Source: Clostridia bacterium (GTDB taxonomy: Bacteria > Bacillota > Clostridia > Oscillospirales > CAG-272). Taken from it: a DNA stretch of 49,149 bases. Numbering within the stretch: position 1 is the stretch's first letter; each line of letters opens with the position of its first letter. The stretch spans positions 1-49,149 of the forward strand of contig JAFVYN010000175.1 in NCBI GenBank assembly GCA_017508605.1, given 5' to 3'. Under the pieces are notes generated by a model, which saw nothing but the letters and a program-made list of their open reading frames with translations, searched no databases and had not been told where the DNA came from. Shown here one piece after another: positions 8,781 to 17,718 of the stretch. A program made the position numbers and the translations under genes.

Positions 8781-9869
8781 ATGAGTAATTTTGAAGAATT
8801 TGAACTGGATTCACGCCTTCTCGCTCCCGAGGAGACGGGGGAGGACAGTGACGAGGGCGCGGAATTTTCGCTCCGTCCCCAGCGCCTTACCGAATACATC
8901 GGACAAAGCCGCGCGAAGGAGAATCTTTCGGTCTATATCGAAGCTGCCAAGAGCCGCCGCGACGTGCTTGACCATGTGCTGTTATACGGTCCTCCCGGTC
9001 TCGGTAAGACCACGCTTTCCAATATCATCGCCAACGAAATGAACGTGTCGATCCGTGTGACCTCGGGTCCCGCCATCGAAAAGCCCGGCGATCTTGTGGC
9101 GCTTCTCACCAATATGGCGGAAAACGATATTCTCTTCATCGACGAGATCCACCGTATGTCCCGCGCGGTCGAAGAGGTGCTGTACCCCGCCATGGAGGAC
9201 TATGAGATTGATATCATCATCGGCAAGGGTCCCGCGGCGAGATCGTTCCGCATGAAGCTTCCGAAATTCACCCTGATCGGCGCGACGACGCGCGCGGGTC
9301 AGCTTTCCCAGCCGCTTCGCGACCGCTTCGGCGTTCTTCTGAAGCTGGAGCTGTACTCCCCCGAGGAGCTTTACGAGATCGTCAAGCGCTCGGCGGGTAT
9401 TATGAATTACGAGATCACCCGTGACGGTGCGATGAAGATCGCCGCCTGCAGCCGCGGTACGCCCCGTATCGCCAACCGCCTACTGAAGCGCGTCAGAGAC
9501 TTCGCGCAGGTCAAGGGTACAGGCGTGATCGACGAGGAGATCGCGACCTACGCTCTCCGTCAGCTTGAGATCGACCATCTCGGTCTTGACAGCGTGGACA
9601 GACGCATGCTCGAGACCATCATTACGCTCTATCACGGCGGTCCCGTCGGTCTTGAAACGCTTGCCGTCACCATCGGCGAGGAGGCGGTGACCATCGAGGA
9701 CGTGTACGAGCCATACCTCATCCGTATCGGCTTTATCGCGCGTACCTCACGGGGCAGATGCGCGACCCGTCTTGCCTACGATCACCTTGGCATCCCCTTC
9801 CCGAAGCAGTCCGGCGCAGGCACAGTCGCAGCGCAGACCGGCATGTTTGACGGTGAGGAAGAGTCGTAA
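8781..9869 (+). CDS. ruvB: RuvB, Holliday junction branch migration helicase
   Basis: RuvB is the AAA+ motor that drives branch migration with RuvA. The 362-residue product carries Walker [10 protein letters not shown] (residues 70-78), Walker B with DEIHR, sensor 1 GATTRAGQL, the arginine-finger region and the C-terminal winged helix (RTSRGR). The ATG at 8781 is preferred over the in-frame GTG at 8772 because GGTAGGTGA is then at normal spacing and the GTG would lie inside the ribosome binding site. It is the last gene of ruvCAB; the repeat cluster begins within 40 bases of its stop. Confidence 0.97.
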   Translation: MSNFEEFELDSRLLAPEETGEDSDEGAEFSLRPQRLTEYIGQSRAKENLSVYIEAAKSRRDVLDHVLLYGPPGLGKTTLSNIIANEMNVSIRVTSGPAIEKPGDLVALLTNMAENDILFIDEIHRMSRAVEEVLYPAMEDYEIDIIIGKGPAARSFRMKLPKFTLIGATTRAGQLSQPLRDRFGVLLKLELYSPEELYEIVKRSAGIMNYEITRDGAMKIAACSRGTPRIANRLLKRVRDFAQVKGTGVIDEEIATYALRQLEIDHLGLDSVDRRMLETIITLYHGGPVGLETLAVTIGEEAVTIEDVYEPYLIRIGFIARTSRGRCATRLAYDHLGIPFPKQSGAGTVAAQTGMFDGEEES

Positions 9870-9907
9870 AAAATCGAAAGATCTTGTTTTTCCGTTTTTC
9901 GGAATCG

Positions 9908-10082
9908 CCCTCTCACCCTTCGGGAGAGGTGGCGGCGCCGGGGAGGATAGGGTAACCGAAGCAGGCAACCGGAACGGGTGACTAAGCGAGATCATTCAGT
10001 TAAAGTAAATTCTCATGCTTGACAGAAAGCCCTCTCACCCGCTGCGCGGGAGCTCTCCCGTGGGGAGAGCCTTGGGTTAGCG
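9908..10082 (+). mobile_element. Palindromic repeat element copy 1 (no gene)
   Basis: A degenerate left half (CCCTCTCACCCTTCGGGAGAGGTGGCGG type, from 9908) is joined by a linker with AACCGAAGC-type repeats to a right half at 9978-10082. The right half is nearly identical to the right halves at 10618-10722 and 10880-10978. The right half holds the hairpin CCCGCTGCGCGGG and the stretch GAGCTCTCCCGTGGGGAGAG. It contains no reading frame of its own. Confidence 0.7.
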
Positions 10083-10137
10083 ATCGCGGCCGGATACAAG
10101 CTTCATTGATATAGTACAGAAGTGAATATGTTTTCAT

Positions 10138-10722
10138 GATCAATCGGACAGTAATGGAGCCTCTCCCCACGGGAGAGGTGGCGGCGTAGCCGACGGAGAG
10201 GGCGCAATGGAAAAGATTCAGGTGAAGAAGAATTACGATTTATTAAATATTGCTAAAATATTGCGTCGCAATATGACACCGCAAGAAAAACATTTGTGGT
10301 ATGATTTCCTGAAAAACTATCCGATCAAGATTTACAAGCAACGCATTATAGACAATTTTATCGCGGATTTTTACTGTTACCGAGCGCGCCTTGTTATTGA
10401 AATTGATGGATTGCAGCATTACACCAAAAAGGAATATCTCATGATGAGGCAAGAACCGAGGCAATGAAAAAATACGGTTTGAAAGTAATACGGTTCTCTA
10501 ATGAAGATGTTGATAAACGATTCTATACTGTATGCTGTGAAATAGATATGAAGATCCAAGAAAGAATCAATGAATTGACCGCCTTTCGTAACGTGAATAA
10601 CATTGCCGGCGAAAAGAGTGACTAAGCGAGATCATTTAGTAAAAGTAAATTCTCATGCTTGACAGAAAGCTCTCTCACCCGCTACGCGGGAGCTCTCCCG
10701 TGGGGAGAGCCTTGGGTTAGCG
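10138..10722 (+). mobile_element. Palindromic repeat element copy 2 carrying a DUF559 nuclease gene
   Basis: The left half (10138-10203) and right half (10618-10722) contain imperfect inverted copies of a core of about 43 bases (CTCTCCCCACGGGAGAG in common). Between them lies the DUF559 gene. Its ribosome binding site (GGAGAGG) is supplied by the left half and its stop codon falls inside the right half, so gene and repeats fit together as one unit. The cargo is AT-rich compared with the flanking chromosome, which suggests transfer. This is best read as the gene-carrying version of the element whose gene-less versions flank it. Confidence 0.65.
10207..10625 (+). pseudogene. DUF559 endonuclease-domain protein, frameshifted
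   Basis: DUF559 proteins are small Vsr/MutH-like nucleases of the PD-(D/E)XK fold. The first frame (10207-10467, 86 residues) has TPQEKHLWYDFLKNY, then FIADFYCY and LVIEIDGLQHY, which give the expected acidic residues. The conserved rest of the family (SHDEARTEAMKKYGLKVIRF) continues in the -1 frame to a TAA at 10623-10625. The break is at an A5 tract (10426-10430); one extra A would restore a single frame of about 139 residues. The cause may be a real mutation, a sequencing error in a homopolymer, or -1 slippage on AAA-AAG. The gene is AT-rich relative to its neighbours and is framed by repeat halves. Confidence 0.8.
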
Positions 10723-10776
10723 CCGGCGATTGAACAGGGATGCAGATATGACAAGCAAAAGCCAATCAGCCCGAAC

Positions 10777-10978
10777 GATCAATCGGACAGTAATTGAGCC
10801 TCTCCCCACGGGAGAGGTGGCGGCGCAGCCGACGGAGAGGGCAACCGAAGCAGGTAACCGAAGCGGTCAACCGGAACGGGTGACTAAGCGAGATCATTTA
10901 GTTAAAGTGAATTCTCATGCTTGACAGAAAGCCCTCTCACCCGCTGCGCGGGAGCTCTCCCGTGGGGAGAGCCTTTGG
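10777..10978 (+). mobile_element. Palindromic repeat element copy 3 (no gene)
   Basis: The left half at 10777-10842 matches 10138-10203 almost base for base, including the leading GATCAATCGGACAGTAAT. It is joined by a 37-base linker containing AACCGAAGC repeats to a right half at 10880-10978. It carries no gene and so resembles a non-autonomous version of copy 2. The 62-residue open frame that crosses it is only a translation of the repeat. Confidence 0.7.
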
Positions 10979-11233
10979 TACAGATCTTTATTGAGCGTGG
11001 CACGTTTTTGATTGGAATTAAAATAAAAGGGTATTGGATTAAAGATGTGAAAGAGTGTTGGCACGTGTCGGCATTGTGCTTCACATTGGATATGAAAAGT
11101 TATTGAAAGGATGCAGGAATCTTTTTCGTTGTCTTGAAACATAAAACAGACATCGTCCCGAAGGGTTTTGAAAGGGCGCGAGAAAACTTTTTTCAAAATT
11201 TTTCTCGCAAAAAGTTTCCGCGCGGAAGAACGT
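10979..11233 (+). other. Non-coding stretch with an alternative-pairing hairpin
   Basis: No gene is supported between the last repeat element and the methyltransferase gene. The notable structure is at 11178-11208, where GCGAGAAAA pairs with TTTTCTCGC. A competing stem can form between the CTTTTTT run and AAAAAGTTTC just downstream. There is no T tract after it, so it is not a normal terminator. Confidence 0.45.
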
Positions 11234-12100
11234 ATGTATATTGCAGATAAATGGACAGAGTATAAGCTGATCGATGCCGATGACGGTAAGCGGCTTGAGG
11301 ACTGGGCGGGGCATGTTCTTGTGCGCCCCGATCCGCAGATCATCTGGAAGGAATGCGCCAAAAGTCCCCTTTGGAAGCGTGCCGACGCGGTGTATAAACG
11401 CTCGAAATCGGGGGGCGGCGCGTGGACGCAGTTCAAAAAGCTGCCCGAGGAATGGGAGCTTTCTTATGAATCTCTCGGGCTTCGCTTCGTTGTCAAGCCG
11501 ATGGGCTTCAAGCACACGGGCGTTTTTCCCGAGCAGGCGGCGAACTGGGAATGGTTTTCTCACTTGATCCGCGATGCCAAAAGACCCATCAAGGTGCTGA
11601 ATCTCTTTGCCTATACCGGCGGCGCGACGATCGCGGCGGCAAAGGCGGGGGCTTCGGTGGTACACGTGGACGCTTCGCAGGGCATGAACCGTCAGGCGCA
11701 GAAAAATGCCGAGCTTTCGGGTCTTTCCTCGGCGCCCATCCGCTATATCACCGATGACTGCGCCAAATTCGTACAGCGCGAGATCCGTCGGGGCAACCGT
11801 TACGATGCCATCATTATGGATCCTCCCTCTTACGGACGGGGTACGTCGGGCGAATTATGGAAGTTGGAGGATATGATCTTCGATTTCGTCAAAATGACGT
11901 CGGAGCTTTTGTCGGATCAGCCCCTCTTTTTCCTCATCAATTCTTACACGACCGGACTTTCGCCCTCCACGATGGGCTGTATTCTCTCGCTCGCTCTGAA
12001 GGAGCGCGGGGGCAATGTGGCGTGTGACGAGGTCGGCCTTCCCATCGGAGACGGCAGGATCTGTCTCCCCTGCGGCGCGGCGGCAAGAATGACATTCTGA
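11234..12100 (+). CDS. Class I SAM-dependent methyltransferase, rRNA cytosine type (RlmI-like)
   Basis: The 288-residue product contains the AdoMet-binding motif VLNLFAYTGGATIAAAKAG (from about residue 120) and the catalytic-type motif DPPSYGRG (from about residue 196), the pattern of the RlmI/RlmK family that modifies 23S rRNA. The end LPCGAAARMTF is the normal family ending, so the gene is complete. The start at 11234 (MYIADKW) is chosen because upstream codons translate the AT-rich hairpin; GGAAGAA lies just before it but the ribosome binding site is weak. The PUA domain seen in RlmI itself is not evident, so the exact target base is not assigned. Confidence 0.85.
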   Translation: MYIADKWTEYKLIDADDGKRLEDWAGHVLVRPDPQIIWKECAKSPLWKRADAVYKRSKSGGGAWTQFKKLPEEWELSYESLGLRFVVKPMGFKHTGVFPEQAANWEWFSHLIRDAKRPIKVLNLFAYTGGATIAAAKAGASVVHVDASQGMNRQAQKNAELSGLSSAPIRYITDDCAKFVQREIRRGNRYDAIIMDPPSYGRGTSGELWKLEDMIFDFVKMTSELLSDQPLFFLINSYTTGLSPSTMGCILSLALKERGGNVACDEVGLPIGDGRICLPCGAAARMTF

Positions 12101-12114
12101 CGGGTTTTCGGTCT

Positions 12115-12393
12115 GTGCCTTCCCGCAAGATTGCTTATACACACCTTCTCTCTCTGCCGGGAGGTTCGCCCATCCCCTTGCCCAAAACGTTTACCGTAAG
12201 CGAGATCAACGAGCATTGTGAGAAATACGGAGTCAATCCCTTTTTTTCCGATCCCCATGATACCTCATCCGCTATCGCCATCAGAGAAAATCTGATCCGT
12301 CTTGAAACCAAAGAATTCCGGAACCGCTATTTCGGTGTCAGCTCCTTTGCGGAATACTGTCCGCCGATCTATGATCCCAACGAAAACACCTGA
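12115..12393 (+). CDS. Small hypothetical protein
   Basis: An open frame of 92 codons fills the gap between the methyltransferase stop and ecfA1, ending 10 bases before the ecfA1 start. The product has no recognised domain. It has a normal amino-acid mix (SEINEHCEKYGVNPFF, IRENLIRLETKEF) rather than shadow-frame composition. The start is unclear: the first start codon after the methyltransferase stop is GTG 12115, without an obvious ribosome binding site, and the frame stays open upstream into the methyltransferase gene, so translational coupling is possible. Confidence 0.5.
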   Translation: MPSRKIAYTHLLSLPGGSPIPLPKTFTVSEINEHCEKYGVNPFFSDPHDTSSAIAIRENLIRLETKEFRNRYFGVSSFAEYCPPIYDPNENT

Positions 12394-12403
12394 AAGGAAC
12401 GCT

Positions 12404-13258
12404 ATGGCTTTTATTGAAATACAAAATCTGACCTATGCCTATGACGGCGAGGGTGACACCCGCGAGGAAGCGCTCAAGGGTCTGACCTTTTCGGTAGAAA
12501 AGGGGGAATTCGTCGCCCTGCTCGGACATAACGGCTCGGGAAAATCGACCCTTGCGAAGCTGCTTGCCTCAGTGCTGGAGCTTCAGGAGGGCGAGATCGT
12601 CATTGATTCGCAGAAGCTTTCCGAGCTGAAGACCGAGGAGGAGCTGTTCAGAATCCGCAACAAGGTGGGCATGGTCTTTCAGAATCCCGACGATCAGCTT
12701 GTGGCGACCGTGGTGGAGGAGGATATTGCCTTCGGACCCGAAAACGCGGGTCTTGATCCCATTGAGATCCGCCGCCGTGTTTATCGCGCACTCAAGGCGG
12801 TTGACATGCTGCCCTACGCCAAGCACGCGCCCCACCGTCTTTCGGGCGGTCAGAAGCAGCGCATCGCCATTGCGGGCGTGCTTGCCATGATGCCCGAATG
12901 CATCGTTTTCGACGAGGCGACCGCCATGCTCGATCCCAAGGGCAGACGGGACGTCATGGAGATGATCGAAAAGATCCACGAAAGCGGCATCACCGTTCTG
13001 CACATCACGCACAATATGAAGGAAGCGTTGCTTGCCGACCGCGTGATCGTGATCAATGACGGCAAGGTCTATCTTGAGGGTACGCCCCGTGAGGTCTTTT
13101 CGCACGTTGAGGAGCTTCGCTCGATCGGGCTGGAGTCACCTCAGGTGACCGAGCTTTGCCACGCCTTGAAGCAACTCGGCTTTTCGCTTCCCGACGACGT
13201 CGTGGATGATGAAAAAGCCATTGATCTGATCCTCACGCTATATGAGGAAAGCCAGTAA
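12404..13258 (+). CDS. ecfA1: EcfA1, energy-coupling factor transporter ATPase
   Basis: This is one of the two ABC ATPases that power a group II ECF vitamin or metal importer; it acts on the cytoplasmic face with EcfA2 and EcfT. The 284-residue product has Walker A GHNGSGKST (residues 41-49), the Q-loop in VFQNPDDQL, the signature LSGGQKQR and a Walker B-type site with VFDEATAMLDP. The start at 12404 follows GAAAGGAA. It leads an ecfA1-ecfA2-ecfT run. No substrate-binding S component is present in the window, as expected for group II modules that share one energising unit among several S proteins. Confidence 0.95.
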   Translation: MAFIEIQNLTYAYDGEGDTREEALKGLTFSVEKGEFVALLGHNGSGKSTLAKLLASVLELQEGEIVIDSQKLSELKTEEELFRIRNKVGMVFQNPDDQLVATVVEEDIAFGPENAGLDPIEIRRRVYRALKAVDMLPYAKHAPHRLSGGQKQRIAIAGVLAMMPECIVFDEATAMLDPKGRRDVMEMIEKIHESGITVLHITHNMKEALLADRVIVINDGKVYLEGTPREVFSHVEELRSIGLESPQVTELCHALKQLGFSLPDDVVDDEKAIDLILTLYEESQ

Positions 13259-13274
13259 GAGAGAAGGTAGTGTT

Positions 13275-14162
13275 ATGGAAGGACACAAGCTGAATACAAC
13301 CGAATATCTTCTCTATGCCGAGCATCTGAGCTATGAGTACGGCATCGGTACGCCCTTTCGCAAAACGGCGCTCGATGACGTGACCTTCGGCATCAGAGCG
13401 GGACGGATCACGGGCATTATCGGACATACGGGCTCGGGCAAATCCACGCTGGTGCAGATGATGAACGGTCTTCTGAAGCCTCAGAAGGGAACGGTCTATT
13501 ACCGCGGCGAGGACATTCACAAGGACAAAAAGACCCTTCCCGCGCTCCGTCACAAGGTTGGGCTGGTCTTTCAGTATCCCGAATATCAGTTATTTGAAGA
13601 AACAGTACGGCGCGATATTGCCTACGGACCTCACAATATGGGGCTTTCGGAGGAAGAGATCGCGTGCCGTGTGGAAGAGGCGGCGGAATTCGTCGGCCTC
13701 GATAAATCGCTTCTCGACAAATCGCCCTTCGATCTTTCGGGCGGTCAGAAGCGGCGCGTTGCCATTGCGGGCGTGATCGCGATGCGCCCCGAGCTTCTCA
13801 TTCTCGACGAGCCTGCCTCGGGACTTGACCCGATCGGCAGAAGGAGTATTTTTGAGGGACTTCTCCGTTACCGCGACAAGACCGGGGCGGCGGTGGTCAT
13901 CGTCAGCCATTCGATGGAGGATATGGCGACCTATGCCGAGGACATCGTGGTGCTGTCTCAGGACAGACTGATCCTCTCGGGCACGCGCGACGAGGTCTTC
14001 TCGCATGCCGACGAGCTGATCGCGCATTCTCTCGATATCCCCGACGTCGCGCGTATTGCCGCAAGACTTCGCGCGGCGGGACTTATGCTTCCTAAAAATC
14101 TTTATACCGTCGAGGAGACGGCAAAGGCACTCGCGGTGCTTCTGAAAGGGGGAGCGGTATGA
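13275..14162 (+). CDS. ecfA2: EcfA2, energy-coupling factor transporter ATPase
   Basis: The second ATPase of the ECF module, 295 residues. It shows Walker A GHTGSGKST (residues 50-58), VFQYPEYQLF at the Q-loop, the signature LSGGQKRR and the Walker B site LILDEPASGLDP. The ATG at 13275 is preferred to an upstream in-frame ATG at 13242 that would overlap ecfA1, because GAGAAGGTAG lies just before 13275. It overlaps ecfT by four bases (ATGA), a sign of translational coupling. Confidence 0.95.
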   Translation: MEGHKLNTTEYLLYAEHLSYEYGIGTPFRKTALDDVTFGIRAGRITGIIGHTGSGKSTLVQMMNGLLKPQKGTVYYRGEDIHKDKKTLPALRHKVGLVFQYPEYQLFEETVRRDIAYGPHNMGLSEEEIACRVEEAAEFVGLDKSLLDKSPFDLSGGQKRRVAIAGVIAMRPELLILDEPASGLDPIGRRSIFEGLLRYRDKTGAAVVIVSHSMEDMATYAEDIVVLSQDRLILSGTRDEVFSHADELIAHSLDIPDVARIAARLRAAGLMLPKNLYTVEETAKALAVLLKGGAV

Positions 14163-15013
14163 TCAAGGACATTACCCTCGGGCAGTATTTTCCGGGCGAT
14201 TCCTTTCTGCACAGGCTCGATCCCCGCATGAAGCTTCTGCTTTCCATCTTATATATTATGATGATCTTCACCGCCACCAGCGTGATCTCGCTGATCGTGA
14301 TGACAGTCTTCACCTTTTTGCTTCCCGTGGTGGCAAAGCTATCGGCAAAGACCGTGATGGGCGCGATCAAGCCCCTTCGCTGGGTGATCCTCATCATGCT
14401 GCTGCTCTTTCTTCTGAACGGCGCGGGTGAGGGCTATCACGTTCTCTGGGAATTCCATTACGGCTTTGTGAATCTCGTGCTTTCGATCGAGGGCATCATC
14501 AAGGCTGTGGCGGTTTCCGTCAGGATCGTTCTTCTCGTGCTTTCGGTGAGCGTGATCCTGTCGTATACCACCTCACCCATCGCGCTTGCCGACGCCATCG
14601 AATCCCTTCTCATGCCGCTCAGCTATCTGCGTGTGCCGGTGCATGATTTTGCTATGATGATCACCATTGCCATGCGCTTTATTCCCATTCTCATCGAAGA
14701 GACCGACAAGATCATGTCGGCGCAGTCGGCAAGAGGCGCGGATTTCACCACCGGTTCTCTCGTCAAGCGCGCCAAGGCGCTGATCCCCGTCTTCATTCCG
14801 CTGTTCGTATCCTCGGTGCGCCATGCCGACAATCTGGCGACGGCAATGGAATGCCGTCTCTACCGCGGCGGTAACAACCGCACGAGAATGCGCTCGCTCC
14901 GTTATACCGTGAGAGACTTCGTTGCCCTCTTTCTGATGGGCGTGCTTTTACTCTTCATTGCCGTTCTGACCCGGGAGTTCACCTTCGGATATCTCGGCTT
15001 TCACTACGTATAA
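14159..15013 (+). CDS. ecfT: EcfT, energy-coupling factor transmembrane protein
   Basis: EcfT is the membrane scaffold that couples the EcfA ATPases to S components. The 284-residue product has several hydrophobic segments and the two Arg-containing coupling motifs of the family: SARGA in AQSARGADF, and MECRLYRGG. It overlaps ecfA2 by four bases. truA follows after 42 bases, the usual order in Clostridia. Confidence 0.95.
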   Translation: MIKDITLGQYFPGDSFLHRLDPRMKLLLSILYIMMIFTATSVISLIVMTVFTFLLPVVAKLSAKTVMGAIKPLRWVILIMLLLFLLNGAGEGYHVLWEFHYGFVNLVLSIEGIIKAVAVSVRIVLLVLSVSVILSYTTSPIALADAIESLLMPLSYLRVPVHDFAMMITIAMRFIPILIEETDKIMSAQSARGADFTTGSLVKRAKALIPVFIPLFVSSVRHADNLATAMECRLYRGGNNRTRMRSLRYTVRDFVALFLMGVLLLFIAVLTREFTFGYLGFHYV

Positions 15014-15055
15014 CCTTCATTCACCCGTTTCACTCACCGATCTCTGAGGATCCTT

Positions 15056-15793
15056 ATGAAAATACTCATAGAACTTGCCTACCTCGGCAGTGCTTACAGC
15101 GGCTTCCAGGTACAGGAGAACGCACCGAGCGTGCAAAAGGCTTTACAGGAATCGCTGGAGATCTTTCTCGGCATGCCCCTTCTGATCACGGGTTGCAGCC
15201 GTACCGATTCCGGTGTCCACGCGCGGCAGTTCTTCGCCACAGCCGAGGGCAATATCGCCGAAAGCTTTCCCGTTGAAAAGCTGCCGAAGGCAACGGCGCG
15301 CGTGCTTCCGCGCGATATCGTGATCCTGTCGGCATCCCGTGTCGACGAGAGCTTTCACGTGCGGTATGATGTTGAATATAAAGAATATGAATACGTGATC
15401 GCCAACACCGAGATCCTTGATCCTTTTATGAAGGACCGCGCTTACCATTACCCCCATCCGCTTGACGAGACGCTTCTCAACGAGGCGGCGGGACATTTTG
15501 TGGGCAGGCACGATTTCAGGGGCTTTATGTCGCAGGGCTCCAAGGTGGTGGACACCGTCAGGGAGATCCGCTATTTCACCGTTCACCGCGAGGGCGCGAC
15601 CGTCCGCATGCGGGTGGCGGCAGACGGCTTTCTCTATAACATGGTGCGTATTCTTTGCGGTACGCTGATCGCGGTGGCGGAGGGCAAGATCCCGCTTGAC
15701 AGCCTGGATGACGTCATTGCTTCCAAGGACCGCACGAGGGCGGGCGCGACCCTGCCGCCCCAGGGACTGTATCTTTCGCGCGTGGTATACTGA
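15056..15793 (+). CDS. truA: TruA, tRNA pseudouridine(38-40) synthase
   Basis: TruA isomerises uridines 38, 39 and 40 in the tRNA anticodon arm. The 245-residue product has the catalytic aspartate D51 in GCSRTDSGVHA, the conserved FHVRYDVEYKEYEY region and the C-terminal RAGATLPPQGLYL signature. The start is preceded by GAGGATCC. It sits directly after the ECF genes and is probably co-transcribed with them. Confidence 0.97.
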   Translation: MKILIELAYLGSAYSGFQVQENAPSVQKALQESLEIFLGMPLLITGCSRTDSGVHARQFFATAEGNIAESFPVEKLPKATARVLPRDIVILSASRVDESFHVRYDVEYKEYEYVIANTEILDPFMKDRAYHYPHPLDETLLNEAAGHFVGRHDFRGFMSQGSKVVDTVREIRYFTVHREGATVRMRVAADGFLYNMVRILCGTLIAVAEGKIPLDSLDDVIASKDRTRAGATLPPQGLYLSRVVY

Positions 15794-15841
15794 TCGGCAG
15801 AAAAAGGATGATCGGAGGATCCGATCGGAAAGGAGGACGGT

Positions 15842-17044
15842 ATGAAAAAGACAGGCGTGATCTATCATAACGGATATTACCGCGTTGCCCGTCGGCTGGG
15901 AGTGGTCAGATATCTGACACTTTTCGTGCTTATGGTGTTTTCGCTGACCCTCTTTTTTGCCTTTCGTCAGGATATGACGCTCGATCATTTCCGTTATCTC
16001 CTTCGCAATTTTGACTTTACGCCGAATGCCTCGTCCACATCGGGGGACACTATTCACTACAACGGCGATCCCGACGCGACCTTCGGCTTTGTTTCGGGAG
16101 GCTTTGCGACCGTGACCGACACCCGTGTGTTTGTGACCGACCGCTCGTCCTCCACCACCTTTTCGGCATATCACGGCTACCGTGAGCCGAGAGGGGTCTT
16201 TTCGGACACCTATATGCTCTTATACGATCGGGGCGGCTCGGAGCTTTCGGTCTACAACGCCTTTTCGCTGATCAAGAGCTTTTCTTACGAGGGCACGGTC
16301 ATTGCCGCCGCGGCGGCGGATGACGGGACCTTCGCCGTTGCCGTGACACCATCTGACGGCTATTATTCGGTGGTGTACGTTTACGATCGGCAAATGAAGT
16401 GTGTCAACACGATTTCCAAATACAAATACCTGACCTCGCTTTCGCTTTCACGCGACGGCTCGACCCTTCTGGTGGGCAGCCGCTATCCCTCGGAAAGCGG
16501 TGCGGAGGCATATGAGCTTCTGACCCTTGAGGTCGGCAGTAAAACGCCGACTGTCAGTCTGACGCTGTCGAAGACGGTCTATGCCGCCGCTCTGAGTGGA
16601 TCGGGCGGGATCATGGTACTGACAGAAGACGAGGTGCAATTTTATGCCGAGGACGGCAGTCTTCTTTCTGCCTTTGCGACCGAGGGCGCGCCGCGGAAGA
16701 GCAGCTTTACCAAGGAAGGGGTACTGCTTGTCACAAGCGGTGCTGACGGGCGTGAGGAACGTCTTGCCTATGTGACCCCAGCGGGCAAAACGCTTTACAG
16801 CCTGCCCTGTCGTGCCGTATCCTTCGGCGAGGATGACAAGCGCCTCTACTGTCTTCTTGAAAATTCGCTGGCTGTGATCGACAAAGAGACAGGTGTCTTT
16901 ACCGAAACGGCGGTAGACGTCAGCGAGGCGATCGCCCTTGTCAACGACGTTGAGCGTGTCTATCTTGCCTCGGCTGACCTTGCCGAGAGGCTGGATCACA
17001 AGGCGCTCGGTGAGAAAAATTCACAAACCGACACAGAACGCTAA
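15842..17044 (+). CDS. DUF5711-like membrane-anchored beta-propeller protein
   Basis: The 400-residue product has one N-terminal transmembrane helix (about residues 23-43, YLTLFVLMVFSLTLFFAF) and a long extracellular part. That part is built of short beta-rich stretches such as DGTFAVAVTPSDG and LSRDGSTLLVG, which recall WD40/YVTN-type propellers. It resembles the DUF5711 family of Clostridia, whose function is unknown. AAAGGAGG precedes the start. The neighbour downstream encodes a CvpA-like membrane protein, a pairing that may reflect a shared envelope role. Confidence 0.7.
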   Translation: MKKTGVIYHNGYYRVARRLGVVRYLTLFVLMVFSLTLFFAFRQDMTLDHFRYLLRNFDFTPNASSTSGDTIHYNGDPDATFGFVSGGFATVTDTRVFVTDRSSSTTFSAYHGYREPRGVFSDTYMLLYDRGGSELSVYNAFSLIKSFSYEGTVIAAAAADDGTFAVAVTPSDGYYSVVYVYDRQMKCVNTISKYKYLTSLSLSRDGSTLLVGSRYPSESGAEAYELLTLEVGSKTPTVSLTLSKTVYAAALSGSGGIMVLTEDEVQFYAEDGSLLSAFATEGAPRKSSFTKEGVLLVTSGADGREERLAYVTPAGKTLYSLPCRAVSFGEDDKRLYCLLENSLAVIDKETGVFTETAVDVSEAIALVNDVERVYLASADLAERLDHKALGEKNSQTDTER

Positions 17045-17103
17045 CATAAACAACAGATTCCGCGCTTATATTGTAGCGTAAGACCGTCATAAGGAGGAAT
17101 TTT

Positions 17104-17676
17104 GTGTCAAGCTATGTCATTGACGGTATTCTGATCCTCATTTTTCTGGCTGCGGTGCTGTATTACACCTACCGCGGCTTTGTGGCATCGATCATCGGAT
17201 TTTTGAAATTCTTCGTTGCCACGGGGATCGCGACCCTGTTTTCCCCCATGCTTGGGGAGAGATTTCAACCCTTTATTTCCGAAAAGCTCGGCACGGGGCT
17301 GGGCGAGGATTTTTTCTCGGTCATGCTTCAGGAAATGGTTTCGTCGGGCTATATCGCAAAGGCACTTGCCTTCACGCTTCTCTTTGTTGCCGTGATGCTT
17401 CTTGTGAAGATCATCGAGCTTCTGTCGGGCGTGATCACAAGATTGCCCGGTATTCGCTTTATCAACCGTACACTCGGCATGCTCATCGGCATCATCGTGG
17501 GCTTTTTCTGGGTACAGCTCATCACCTTCGCGGGGGTGGCGCTCGGAGAATATACCCACGGCTCGATCTCCTTTATTCCCGAAGGCACCTACCGTGCCAC
17601 GGTCGTATGCCGTTGGCTGTATGAGCATAATATGTTTAAATGGATCATCGAACGCCTGATGGAGGCTTTGGCATAA
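17104..17676 (+). CDS. CvpA family membrane protein
   Basis: The 190-residue product has four hydrophobic segments and the family pattern near the N-terminus (VIDGILILIFLAAVLYYTYRGF) and in the middle (RLPGIRFINRTLGMLIG). CvpA proteins are inner-membrane proteins linked to colicin V production in E. coli and to envelope homeostasis. The GTG start at 17104 follows AAGGAGGAAT. Confidence 0.85.
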   Translation: MSSYVIDGILILIFLAAVLYYTYRGFVASIIGFLKFFVATGIATLFSPMLGERFQPFISEKLGTGLGEDFFSVMLQEMVSSGYIAKALAFTLLFVAVMLLVKIIELLSGVITRLPGIRFINRTLGMLIGIIVGFFWVQLITFAGVALGEYTHGSISFIPEGTYRATVVCRWLYEHNMFKWIIERLMEALA

Positions 17677-17718
17677 GCCTCTGTCGGCTGTTATAACAGA
17701 AAGGATAAGGAGCGGACG

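Noticed and set aside
10730-10924. 64-codon open frame across repeat element copy 3
   Set aside because: Its translation is only the repeat sequence (left half, linker and right half); there is no separate gene signal.
12404-15013. Search for an S component or riboswitch with the ECF genes
   Set aside because: No small hydrophobic S protein and no riboswitch-like leader was found; group II modules normally lack a linked S gene.
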